NCBI GenBank assembly: GCA_030549775.1
Contig: CM060175.1
Location: 44,207,415-44,271,414, forward strand
Direction of reading: 5' to 3'
Source: Tamarix chinensis
Lineage: Eukaryota > Streptophyta > Magnoliopsida > Caryophyllales > Tamaricaceae
DNA: 64,000 bases
Positions 1 through 10,570 of the stretch are shown piece after piece. Every line of letters starts with the position of its first letter. Position 1 is the first letter of the stretch. The translations under genes and the position numbers were made by a program. The notes beneath the pieces are model-generated. The model saw nothing but the letters and a program-made list of their open reading frames with translations. It was not told the origin of the DNA and ran no database searches.

Positions 1-536
1 ACTATCCGCCACCACATCTGCCGCTTTTACTACCTTCTACACCACCTAAAAGTTACGACTAATTTTCCTCAACCTAGCCATACCCTTCTTTTCTCCTTTC
101 TCCTCCTCCTCCCCTCTATTTCTTCTTCTCTTCCTTTTAGCCGCCACCTCTACTGTCGTGTGCCACTGCCACTTGCTGCGCCACAACCCTCACTTTACTC
201 CTCTCAGCCTAGGCTACCACCAACACCTCATTCTCTTCCTTTTCTTCTCAAACCTCAACTTTTTCATTTTCTAACCTCTTTTCTAGCCACCGCCACTGCT
301 ACCATGCACCACTGTCGGTGCCACCCCATCTCCACTAACTCAGCCTTTTTCCCCTATTTATTTAAGTTTATTCTATTTTATTACAATATTTATCAATTAT
401 TTGATAATTTATATTATTATTATCATTATCGTTATTGTTATTATTAGAGGTAATATTAATGTTATATTTTCTTGACAGGGTCGAGAGTAGGAATAAATTA
501 TTTAAGTTGTTAGTTTCAAATTATTGTTATTAATAG

Positions 537-828
537 TATTATTATAAGTTTTATTATCATTATTAACATTATTATTAATATTATTATTATTTTATTATTA
601 CTATTATTTATCTAAGGAGGCTCAAAGCCCTATTTTATGTTAATGATTCGCATACTCTTATTTTATTATTACTATTACTATTTCTACTATTATTAATATC
701 TTTATTATTATTAATATTATTATAAGTAATATGTGTTATTAATATTACTATTATTATTATTATTAAATAGTACCTTCATTATTTAGAGATAGGGTCGAAA
801 ACCCTACCTTGTATTTTTCTAGACTTAA

Positions 829-884
<56 letters not shown>

Positions 885-895
885 CATCATTATTA
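537..895. repeat. (ATT)n/(TTA)n trinucleotide-rich tract in LTR
   Basis: ATT/TTA runs interrupted by short conserved LTR blocks; the purest stretch is about 829-885. The same tract occurs at the same LTR position in element A (15237-15760, 28516-28590) and, reversed, at 20790-21470. It is a built-in LTR microsatellite, not an independent locus. Poly-leucine or poly-isoleucine reading frames across it are artefacts. Confidence 0.85.
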
Positions 896-1473
896 GCATT
901 ATTTTGGTGGAGGGTAGAAACCCTTATATCAGCATCCATTCTGAATTACATTAATATTATTATTAGTACTTTTAGTAGTATTTCGTATAGTTATGATTAG
1001 TATAGTATTATTTTATTTAAAAGCCAAGTCTTAGGATAAGTTAGTAAATAATAGTATTTTTAGGAGGGAACATAATTCTAGTTTTTCCCTCATAATAGGT
1101 GAGACCATTCAAAGCCCTTAAGAGGTATAGGAGTGTGCTCCAAGACTGGTGATGTTTTAGGTAAGGGGTGCAAGGCCATTTGTGTAATATGTGATTCATA
1201 TTCCATGCACACCATGTGATATGAATTATAATGTATTTTATGTGTAATTTTATAATTGTTCTACATGCAGCTTCATATGGAGTTGATGTAAGTTCGTGCA
1301 ATAAATTATGGCATGCATATTATGTGTATGGGTTGTGTTATTGTCATGGTATGGTGTGGCCCATAAGACATGTTGTAACACCCCCAAAATTCACTACTGA
1401 AAAATTTCGTTTTATTAAAAGATAATTGCGGAAGCAGATTAATAAAACGTGAACTTTGGGAGTATTACCGCCA

Positions 1474-1519
1474 CACTTAGTACCAGACCGGTTCACTCAT
1501 ACCGTTCCAGTACCAAGTG
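1474..1519 (-). other. U5-like inverted repeat near LTR 3' end
   Basis: Arms 1474-1486 and 1507-1519 are inverted copies. On the minus strand they read CACTTGGTACTGG and CTGGTACTAAGTG. As RNA all 13 positions pair, three of them as G-U wobbles. The stem lies 100 bp inside the LTR 3' end. Confidence 0.75.
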
Positions 1520-2047
1520 CTAAGGCTAAGAAAATGAAATACAGCTTGAAAGAAATTCAACACACACAAATCAGAGTAGCGCATCAAATCGCTTACAAGA
1601 ATAAAATCCACCAACGGTGGTTACAGTAACACATAACATTAAAACCAGGAATTTAAAGGGAAAGAGAAAACCCTAACGATACCGGATAACTCCTTACTCT
1701 CTTTCCCGTAGCCCACTTGAGTAGCACCTGAAAATACCTGCAAGGGCACTGCCCATTGAATAGGCAGGGGCCCCATAAAGGGAATCCCTTCAGTACTACG
1801 GTACTGAGTAATCCTTTAATACCACACTTAAAGACAGGCCCGCATACGGCACATAATGCAAGCTACACACATAAATAATGAGAGGTGCACACATAACAAT
1901 AAAATGCATAATAATTCATAAATCACGATCGATACTTTGGGCCTTAAGCCATGTCATAGTGTAAGATCAATACATTCGGGCCTTAAGCCATTATTCCGTC
2001 ATCATTCCATCAATCTCATATTTTATATCCATGTGAGTACGAGAACC

Positions 2048-2431
2048 CCACTATTATAGCCGGTGGACCGGAAGTAAACACACAGGGCAGAACGCCTCTG
2101 ACCACTATTATAGCCGGTGGACCGGTTTGGCCTCGACTCACATGGTGTTCCACTATAAGTGATTAGTATTTTTCCATAATTTTATTCACATACAATACTG
2201 GTTTTATTGAGCTTGGGACCCCCACTATTTTAGGCGGTGGACCGGAATATATATAATATCATCATCCAGGGCACAACGCTCCTGGCCACTATTATAACCG
2301 GTGGACCGGTACTCATAATCACATACCAGGGCAATACGCTCCTGGACCACTATTATATCCGGTGGACCGGTACTCAATATCACATACCAGGGCAACACGC
2401 TCCTGGACCACTATTATAACCGGTGGACCGG
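2048..2431 (-). repeat. CCACTATTATA-CCGGTGGACCGG module array
   Basis: Six copies of a ~24-bp module start near 2048, 2102, 2222, 2286, 2347 and 2408. The last four form a ~60-bp tandem period that includes a cagggcaa-acgctcctgg spacer. The module contains a near-palindrome (CCGGTGGACCGG) next to an AT-rich ACTATTATA. Related modules occur in every long LTR of the window, such as 7010-7150, 18905-19200, 29430-29780, 47808-48150 and 60074-60340. Function is unknown; the arrangement resembles an enhancer-type array. Confidence 0.75.
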
Positions 2432-3109
2432 TACTCAATATCATAATCATCTAGGCCCGGCTCATTAATATTCCACTTTCAATAATAGTATCTTTCCTTT
2501 TCTTTAATCAGCACATCAATCATATTTATTTGCCTCGAACGGGAGATCAATACCCCGGGACACAAAGGTACACCGGTCGTACCGGTGCATATCAGCTACT
2601 CAGTACCCTTCAACCACGAACCCAAGGACGCAAAGGTACCCTGGTCGTACTGGTGCATAAAGTTAACTCAGTACCCTACCGACAAGGACACCTAATCCAT
2701 AAGTATGCATACCCCCTAACTAGGTCCGTAGAGCTAGAAAGAGTAAGATATAGGGCCTGGCTGGGGCACAAAGGCACACCAGCAAATACCAGAATAATCG
2801 TGGACTAAACCACGTCCTTAGGGTAGCGACCCCTAAGGAGTCACCATTCCCGATCTCGAGGTCTTTCACTTTAAGTAATAGTGTCTTAATTAAAGTGATC
2901 ACAAAAAGCACAACAATCGGATACTTATTCACTTTCAATCGTTCCGATATCATTAATCGTTTCTTATTCAGATGATTATCTAGGATATCACAAAGAAATC
3001 ATTAAGGCCATACTAATTATCAAATACTCTTACTTGGCTAATCAGCATTATTTGAATCATATTATAATGTTCCACAATCTCAAAGACATGTTAGGTACAA
3101 ATTACTCAT

Positions 3110-4490
3110 TTGCCCTTTACTTATATAATTGTTAAGTATCCATTCATTACTTGGCAAATTACCACATTACCCTTTAGGTTGCATAGTTACCAAATTACCT
3201 CTTCCTCGGTTTATGTTATTAAGTTATCTCCTACGCTTTTTAGATCACCATTCACCCTTCATAATTATTAACCTTAACATATTTCCCTTTTTGGTTGGTC
3301 AAATTACCAAATCGCCCTTCTCCTTTGTTATAATTACTAAATTGCCCTTGAGTTGGATAATTTACCAAGTTACCCTCCTTTATTATCGTAGTCACCATTT
3401 TACCCCTTTAGTTGGTTAAATAATTATTAATTTACCCTTTAGTTGGCTAAATTACCAAATTGCCCCTTTAGTTGGATAAATTACCAAATTGCCCTTCTCC
3501 TTTACCATAATTACCATTCTACCCTTCTCAATTATTATAATTACCTTTTTACCCTTTTTTAATTATCATAAATCCCAAATTACCCTTCTTCATAATTACA
3601 AATATTAATTTACCCTTCTTCATAACTTTAATTACCATATTGCCCTTCTCCATTATTAAATTACCATAATGCCCTTTTATTGATTTATTTACCAAATTAC
3701 CCTTCTCTATTATCATAATTGTCCAATTACCCCTTTTTAATCATACTTTAATTATTCATTTATCCTTTATCGTTATCATTATTACCAAGTTACCCCTTAC
3801 TACCGAGTTTACCATAATATTCTTTTTATTTACAAAATTTCTCTTCTACCCCTTACTTTCAAATTACCATAATATCTTTTTATTTACAAAATTACCACAA
3901 TACATTTTTTTTATTTATAAAATTACCATAACACTCCTTTTACTTCACAAATTACTATTTTACCCTTTCACATCCAAAATTACCATCTTTATCTTTCCTT
4001 ACATAATTACCATTTTGCCCTTCTTTCCAAAATTACCATATTACCCCTTTACTTATAAATTACCATTTCGCCATTCACTTATACAATTACCATATTACCA
4101 CTTACTTATGAAATTACTATTTTGCCCCTATACTTCCAAAATTTGCCATAATGCCCATTTACTTGAAACATTACCATAATGCCCTCCTTCATCCAAAGTT
4201 TCTATTTTACCCCTACTTCCAAAATTACCATTCTTACCACTTACTTATAAAATTACTATATTGCCCCTTGACTCCAAAATTACCGCTTTACCCTTTTCTC
4301 CAAAAATTACCATAATACCCCTCTTTCTCACAACTTACAATTTTATCCTTTTACTTATAAATTATCATTTAACCCCTTTCTTTTTAAATTACCAAATTAC
4401 CCTTTTACTTATAAAATTACCGAAATACCCCTTTCACTTATAAAATTTCCACTCAACCCCTTTATTCACCATTTTTATGAATTTACCATC
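3110..4490 (-). repeat. Degenerate AATTACC(A/C)AA-type array in LTR
   Basis: About 1.4 kb of short degenerate units built on aaattaccaaattaccctt, spaced irregularly by roughly 20-45 bp. Typical units read ttaccaaattaccctt or ttaccataatgccc. No reading frame is preserved. The same array occupies the equivalent place in the solo LTR 47055-51904 (48570-49690) and in 59257-62962 (about 61170-62480), so it is a family-specific LTR module. Confidence 0.8.
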
Positions 4491-5059
4491 ACTACATAAA
4501 ATAATGATATTAGTACTTCATTCTTATCATCTAAGTCCACCAACTTGTCATTATTCAACATAATACTCATTAGCAACTACATACATTAGATCACATACTT
4601 CATAAGCATAATTACTAAAATACCCTTAGGCAATAATATTACTCATGCATTAGCAACATAATACATCATAAACAAGCATTTAATATTTCCATCAATAATC
4701 AAACTTCTTCCTTAATTATCATACCTACACATGGCACAAAGGTTATCATACTTTTCCTTTTTATCAAGAAATATAAGCAACCATATATATATATCATGCT
4801 AAGCACACAAACCATGCATAAAATCATACTAAAACCCTAATGTGATAGCATACGTTTTTCCATGTATTTAAGGGAGGATTAACGGTTACCTTAATACCAC
4901 AAAATATCAAATCTTACCAAGCATAATTAGCAACTCAACACGTAAAAATAATATCCAACATATTTATGTTAGAAATAAGAAACCAACCATAAAACTTAGT
5001 AAAAAATTAATTAATAGAACACTTAATATAAAATACCATTATACCTTAAAAATTAGCCA

Positions 5060-6320
5060 AGTAATTTTCAAAATAAGGGGGAGCTCACGCTGCATGAGCA
5101 GCGTGAGTTTCATGCAGAAAAGAGAGGGGAAAAGGCTCGAAGAGGGGTGAAGGAAGCAAGATTTATTATTTTCGGGTTAGGGTCTTTAGGCTAGAAAAGA
5201 AGGTGGTAAGGAGAGGTTCTAAGGCAGGGGAATGGTGCAGAAGTGAAGAGGGGGTGTAGGTGGAGGCTAAGGGTAGTTTCACGGCGGCATGGGGCGGCGG
5301 AGACGGCGGCGGCGAGGCGGCGAAGTTGGCTGCCAAGATGGGTCGAGGGAAAGGGGTCGTGAAGGAAGGAAAAGGAGAGGGAAAAATGGATGGGTGCAAG
5401 GGTTGTTTTTGGCCCACTAAGGCATGGCGGTGGTAGAGGGAGTTGCAGGGTGTCGAACGGTGGGTTGGGTGGCGGTAGAGGTGGCCGGACGGCGACGGAA
5501 ATGGAGGTTGCAGGTGGCTCGGTGGTAAGGGGGAAAATTGGGGAGAAAAAGAAAAGGGGTGGAGAAGGGAGGAAGTGTAGGGCTCGAGGGGCGGCGTGGT
5601 GGTACAGGGTGGTAGTAGGTGGTGGCAGGAGGCGGCGCAGGGGTTGGGTTGGTGGTTCGAGCGGCGGCGGGCGGCGGTGATAAAAAACCGGGGGAGAAAA
5701 TGGGAAAGGAGGAAGGAGAGAGGAGGGAGCTCGGGAAAGGGAGTAGGGCTCGAAAAAAATGGGAAAATGAAGGCTTGGGAGATGAAGAAAAAGAAAAGGG
5801 AGAAGAGAGGGGGTAGGGCTGGCCGGCGATCGGTGCTGGAGGTTGCAGGGTTGGTCGGGTGGTAGGGGAAAGGAGAGGAAGAAGAAGGAAAGGGGGAGAG
5901 CATGCGGGGCTGTGGTCCAGGGACTGTTTAGCTCGAAAAGGGAAGGAAAATGACGGGGGAAGAGAGAGGGAGATGGAGCAGGTGGTGGCAGCTGCAGAGC
6001 GGTGGTTGCAAGCATGCTCGACCATGGCAGAGGGGCGCTGGTCGGGCGTGGGAGAAGAAGAGGGGAGAAGGAGAAGGCTGGCGGGCGGACCGACGCAGGA
6101 AAGAAATAAGGCAAGCTGGTCGGTCCAAGGGCAAAAGAAAGGAGGGCGGGCTGGTCTGTCGTGTGAGGAGAAGGGGCTGGGGGAACGGGCCTTGCCCAAA
6201 CGCGCAGGGGAGGGCTGGCCTGGCCGGGCGGCTCAAGTGAGGGGGAAAAGGAAAAAAAAGAGGAGAAGAAAAGGAAAAAGGGGAAAAAGGGAATGGAAAA
6301 TGGGGAAAATAAAATAAATT
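5060..6320 (-). other. GC-rich, strand-asymmetric LTR leader region
   Basis: The plus strand is almost all purine (aggag, ggcggcg); the sense (minus) strand is pyrimidine-rich. Several overlapping open frames of 250-300 codons exist on both strands. They encode only Pro/Ser/Phe or Arg/Gly/Glu low-complexity peptides and recur in other copies only as broken frames (14600-15190, 50280-51560). I treat this as the transcribed leader or U3-R region of the LTR, not a gene. Confidence 0.65.
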
Positions 6321-6675
6321 AATTTATAAAATCATAAAATGTAATATTCTTGATAGATTATTTAGTTTAATAATTTAATTCATTATAATCTAAAATATAA
6401 ATTTAAAAAGGATAAAGTGGGTAAAATATTAGTTTGGCAAATTATTTAAATAAAACAATATGATAAATAGCAAAATATTTATTTTTAATTTATTAAATAC
6501 TCTTATCCAAATTTACATACTCTAAAATCCATAAAATAATTAAAATAAAAAATTTTACAAGCTAATTTTATTTCAAATGAAGTTATTTATTAAAATATAG
6601 GTTTTCGAAATTTTTGGGGGATTACACATGTATGATAGGTTTTGTAAAATAATGATGGGAAGTGTAATAATGTGG

Positions 6676-6860
6676 AGCTAGGGTTTGCATGGAAGTAGGG
6701 TTTGCATGGTGTTAGGGTTTGGATGGAAGTAGGGCTTGCATGGAGTTAGGGTTTGCATGGTTTTAGGGTTTGCATGGTTTTAGGGTTTGCATGGAAGTAG
6801 GGTTTTGTATGGAGCTAGGGTTTGCATAGTTTTTAATGGTTGCATGGGGGTTAGGGTTTG
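6676..6860 (+). repeat. Telomere-like array (TAGGGTTTGCATGG)n in LTR
   Basis: About nine units of tagggtttgcatgg plus a 4-6 bp spacer (gaag, gagt, tttt), giving a period of about 18-20 bp. Each unit contains the plant telomere-like string TAGGGTTT. It recurs at the same LTR position at 16275-16560 and 29090-29290, so it belongs to the LTR and is not an interstitial telomere. Confidence 0.8.
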
Positions 6861-7975
6861 TCATGGTTACCATGGTTTGGTGTGGTTATCTAGGGTTGGA
6901 AAATGAGAATAGTAGAAGTTAGTCATGCATGTCTAGGTGAAATCTTCTGAATAAGATACTTAAGACATTAATCATTTAAAGTGAAAGATTATTGAGCTAG
7001 GTCCAGCCAATCCACCGGTTAGTAATAGTGGTTACGGTTTTTACCCTATAAGTGACCGATCCATAGGCAAATAATAGTGGTGTGGACTATTGTCCCACAA
7101 GTGACCAACCCACCAACAATAATAGTGGGGGATCACAAGCCCAATAAACACATAACAGAGTTACTAAGGTACTTAAAAACTACTAATTACTTACAATGGA
7201 ATAACATGTGAGTAGGAACCAACTGATCCACTAGTTAGGAATAGTGGTGTGGAATATTATCCCGCAATTGACCAATGCATAGGCGAAAAATAGTAGTATG
7301 GACTATTGTCCTGCAAGGGACCGGCGCTCCTACTAAAATAGTGGGATGTTCCTATACTTACATGGATTTAATAAAAGGCACGGTATGTATCGACTTCTGA
7401 TAAAAGATTAATTAAATAATTAATTTGGACTTTTTGGGCCTTTATGTGTGGTCTTGATCATTTATAAGCTGTATAATTTTTTGCATCACCTTATATATTT
7501 TATGTGTGGGCTTGAAAGTGTAAGTTGAATATTATCCTGCATGATTTTATGTGCTTATGTGTTGGCCTTAGTGCTCGGTTACCTTGCTCATTACGTAGTG
7601 TACTGATCACCTTTTTCATGGGTACTACTCATTCCCATGAGCAGAAGGCCTGTCTAGCGCGTTGCAGGTAGGTGATGCCTTCTTCGATGCCATTGATGTC
7701 TATGAAACATTAGGTGGGGCCGAGTGATGATTTGGGCTGGATCAAGTCTTGGAGTCGCGTGGTCGTTTTCTATTTATGAGATTATTATTCCTATTCTCTT
7801 TTAATTATGTTTGAAACTTCATAAATAATTTTATTATTATAGTTATTTTTCTTCTCTGAAAAACTAATGTTAGTATTTCGAATTATGTAAAATTTATGCG
7901 TACTCTGATTATCGATTTGTGAACTTTAATTTATGTATTAATGTGTGATGATGGAAATGTTTTTCTCAACCTTAG

Positions 7976-8021
7976 CACATGGTACTATAACGGTAGGTGT
8001 GAACCGATCTAGTACTAAGTG
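7976..8021 (+). other. U5-like inverted repeat near LTR 3' end
   Basis: Arms 7976-7988 and 8009-8021 pair at 11 of 13 positions as RNA, 83 bp before the LTR end at 8104. Stem positions 11 and 12 are A-U/U-A here, where element A has G-U wobbles. Confidence 0.65.
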
Positions 8022-8110
8022 TGGCGGTAGCATCCCCAGAATTTACGGATTTGAAATTTAAAGGTCTCATATAAAAAAATGTGTGTAAATTTTGGGGTGT
8101 CACAGCTTAT

Positions 8111-8125
8111 TGGTATCGTCAAGCA
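8111..8125 (+). other. Primer-binding-site-like sequence
   Basis: tggtatcgtcaagca lies 6 bp after the LTR end and resembles element A's site (TGGTATCAAAGC), which fits initiator Met-tRNA priming. It carries extra bases and is probably decayed. Confidence 0.5.
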
Positions 8126-8130
8126 GGGTC

Positions 8131-9295
8131 CTATAGGTCCTAGTACCTTAACTACTCTAGACATTGATAATATACTAGGGGGTATCTATATTAAAGGGTT
8201 TGGTTACCTAGGTGATTGGCTTTGGCCTAGACTTATATCCACTTTGGTGATTGGCTTTGGCCTAGACTCTATGTCCTATGGTTTGGTTAGGATTCTACGA
8301 TATGTAAGACCATGGACTAGTGCATAGTCCATTACTTGATGATAACGTTTAGATGATATGAGTTATAAATAAGTAGATAACAAATAATTGGATAATGATG
8401 GAACATTGGTTTGAAGGACCAAAAACGATAAAGCTAGTATCCACACTTGGATAATAGCTTAAATGTCTAATTAGCTAAGAATTGGAAAGTTTGACTAGAT
8501 GTTGACCTATATCAATATATCGATAAGGAAATGGTATAATCTAATCGATTGAGTGAGTTAAAGAATAAACCCTAGGGGCTACTTGAATTAATATGTCTAG
8601 TATATGTGTAATTACGTACGTGATTATAATGTGAAGATAAGCATAATTTCCATGTTTTATAAGTTACACATGATAGTATATTCAGATGCATTACTACATT
8701 TACACATATAGCATAGCATGGCATGTTAAATAAAATATCCATGTTATAATAGAATTTGCATACTCGTGCTTTAGTTGGGGAAACAACTTGGCTTACTCAA
8801 TAAGTAGCATACTCATGTGTTTGTTTGCTTCGTCCGCTACTCATTCCCATGAGTAGAGGGTCCTATATATGTTTTTGGAGATAGCTAGTAGTGGGCCTAC
8901 CACAACTTGGGTTTGAAGCTTGAGAGAATAGACACTCAAAGGATTTTGTGTAGTCCATGATGGACCATGGTTTTGGGGTCATGCCGAAATCTTATTTTAT
9001 AACTAATGTAGCCCCATAGTTTGAACTTATCCATTTTCCTATATTTGGCTTGGATGAGGTCCATTGAGGTCCTCGATAAAAATAATATTTTAAATGTCTA
9101 TGTAATTTAAGTTTGCATGGTCTATTTTTAATTGGTTAGTTGGTTAGTTTTAGCCTAGTATCTAATATGGCATAGGTAAGGAACGTCTATCTTATGTTAA
9201 GTATAAAGGAAACACCCCATTTTTTCTAAGCATATTTTCCACTTCCACATTATATTAAGTGAAATTTTTTAGTAGTGAAAAATGGGGATGTTATA
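8131..9295 (+). mobile_element. B-type LTR, 3' portion (copy 1)
   Basis: From ggtcctagtacctt it aligns by eye with element B's 5' LTR from about 52030: tactctagac, a ttggctttggcctagac block with repeated tgtcc phrases, and a cctactcatt...gag block. It ends aatggggatgttata at 9295. An inverted repeat (arms 9163-9175 and 9187-9199) lies 96 bp before this end. No coding sequence is visible. Confidence 0.65.
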
Positions 9296-10570
9296 GATGA
9301 AGTACTAGAGGGTATCAGTTCTAAAAGGTCTAGTTACCTAAGTGGTTTTTTGGCTTCATCCTGGACTTATGTCCATTTGTAGTTTTGGTTTAGGCTTGGA
9401 TTTATGTCCATTTTAATTACTTCACTTTGTCATAGACTTTATGTCCTTTGGTTTAGATAGAGTTCCATAGTCTGTGAGACTATGGGGTGGTGTATAGTCT
9501 ATTGCTTGATGATAATTAATAAATTTGGAATGAATACTTAGATAGTAAGTGGGATAAATAATTGAATAACGATTGGAACGAGTAACTAGATGATAACTTG
9601 AAAAAGTGTGTGGATAAGATATTGAATAAGTATTTGGATAAGAATAAAATAAGGATGTGGCTGAAATAGAAAATAAAAGAGAATAAAAAAGAAAGAGAAA
9701 TAATGATTGTAAAATGGCATAATGGATTATGTAAGTTGGAAAATAAATCTAATGAAAAACCATGTGGATGGGTGATAGAAACCCAAGTTATCATTTAATG
9801 GATTGTGTAAGTTGGAAAATAAATCTAATGAAAAACCATGTGAATGGCTGCTAGGAACCCTAGTTATCATTTGAATAACTTGCTTAGTATTTGTATGTGG
9901 CTATCTATGATGATGTAATATGAAGACAAGCATGATGCATCTTGAATTGCTTAAGTTGTGCATAGTATTAAGTTCTAATGCATTACATGACCATGATAGA
10001 GTAGGTACATCTAATTAAATGGCATCGACATGAATCCTATTGAGGAGATAACTTGGCTTACTTAATACTTAGTACACTAATGTACCTGTTTTCTCGGTTA
10101 CCTACTCATTCCCACGAGTAGAGAACCATGTGAAGGTTTTTTGGTATAGTCAATAATGGGCCTACCTTATCTTGGGTTTGAGCATGAGAATATGGATATC
10201 CAAAAACGTTTTTACGGTCTATGATGGACCAAGGATTTAGAATTGCACCCTAACTTTTTTTCCTACCATAATAGCCCTATATTTTAATTTAAACTACCTT
10301 CTTGTACTTGATTATGTCGAGGACTATCGAGGCCCTATTGTGTATATGTTTTCTTTAATTATCTATATATCCTAATCTTGTGTACTCACTTTAGTTTTGG
10401 TTAATTTGATTTTTCAGCCTCGTGTCTAATGTGGGATAGGCAGTTGACATCTATCCTATGTTATGTATAGCGGTAGCACCCCATTTTTTCCTAAGTATGT
10501 TTGGTATTTTTTTTACTTTTTCAATACTTTAAAACAAAATTTTTTTGTAGTGTAAAATGGTGATGTTACA
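9296..10570 (+). mobile_element. B-type LTR, 3' portion (copy 2, tandem)
   Basis: A second, diverged copy of the preceding segment starts at tactagagggtatc and repeats the ttggcttcatcc, cctactcattcccacgag and caccccattttttcc landmarks in the same order. It ends tggtgatgttaca at 10570. Its inverted repeat (10427-10439 and 10451-10463) pairs at all 13 positions as RNA if wobbles count. A 40-60 bp direct repeat inside it (atggattatgtaagttgg, twice near 9722 and 9796) marks a local duplication. Confidence 0.65.

Larger units (their letters stand above)
1374..6626 (-). mobile_element. Solo LTR (5253 bp), Ty3/gypsy long-LTR family
   Basis: Begins tgtaacaccccc and ends gggggattaca, flanked by an exact 5-bp duplication catgt (1369-1373 and 6627-6631). 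The host LTR continues colinearly across the site. Orientation is minus: the U5-like hairpin and the tgttaca-type terminus lie at the left. No gag, pol or primer site lies between the ends, so it is a solo LTR left by LTR-LTR recombination. In sense order it holds a pyrimidine-rich leader (6300 to 5060), an AATTACC array (4490-3110), the CCGGTGGACCGG module array (2431-2048) and the hairpin (1519-1474). It resembles 47055-51904 and 59257-62962. Confidence 0.9.
1..8104 (+). mobile_element. Long LTR, 3' portion (element 0), interrupted
   Basis: The first 1373 bases align by eye with the interior of element A's LTRs (compare 14840-16220 and 28095-29040): the same pyrimidine-rich leader, (ATT)n tract, and the block reading gagggaac ... 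ctcataataggtgagacc. The match resumes at 6627 after a nested insertion and runs through the telomere-like array, the aatagtgg modules and the CACTTGGTACT hairpin to an end reading ggggtgtcaca at 8104. A primer-binding-like site follows. The LTR starts upstream of the window. No gag-pol follows; the sequence changes to a B-type LTR, so the internal region is lost or recombined away. Confidence 0.8.

Noticed and set aside
809..1000. Poly-leucine open frame
   Set aside because: Direct translation of a (TTA)n microsatellite.
2048..2431. CRISPR-like array (regular repeats with spacers)
   Set aside because: The spacers are themselves repeated, the setting is a plant LTR, and there are no cas genes.
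5166..6199. Overlapping minus-strand open frames of 245, 307 and 260 codons
   Set aside because: They are Pro/Ser/Phe low-complexity translations of a pyrimidine-rich LTR leader, overlap each other in different frames, and are not kept in homologous LTRs.
6676..6860. Interstitial telomere or chromosome-end signal
   Set aside because: Units are ~20 bp with only one TAGGGTTT word each, and the array recurs at the same internal position of several LTRs.
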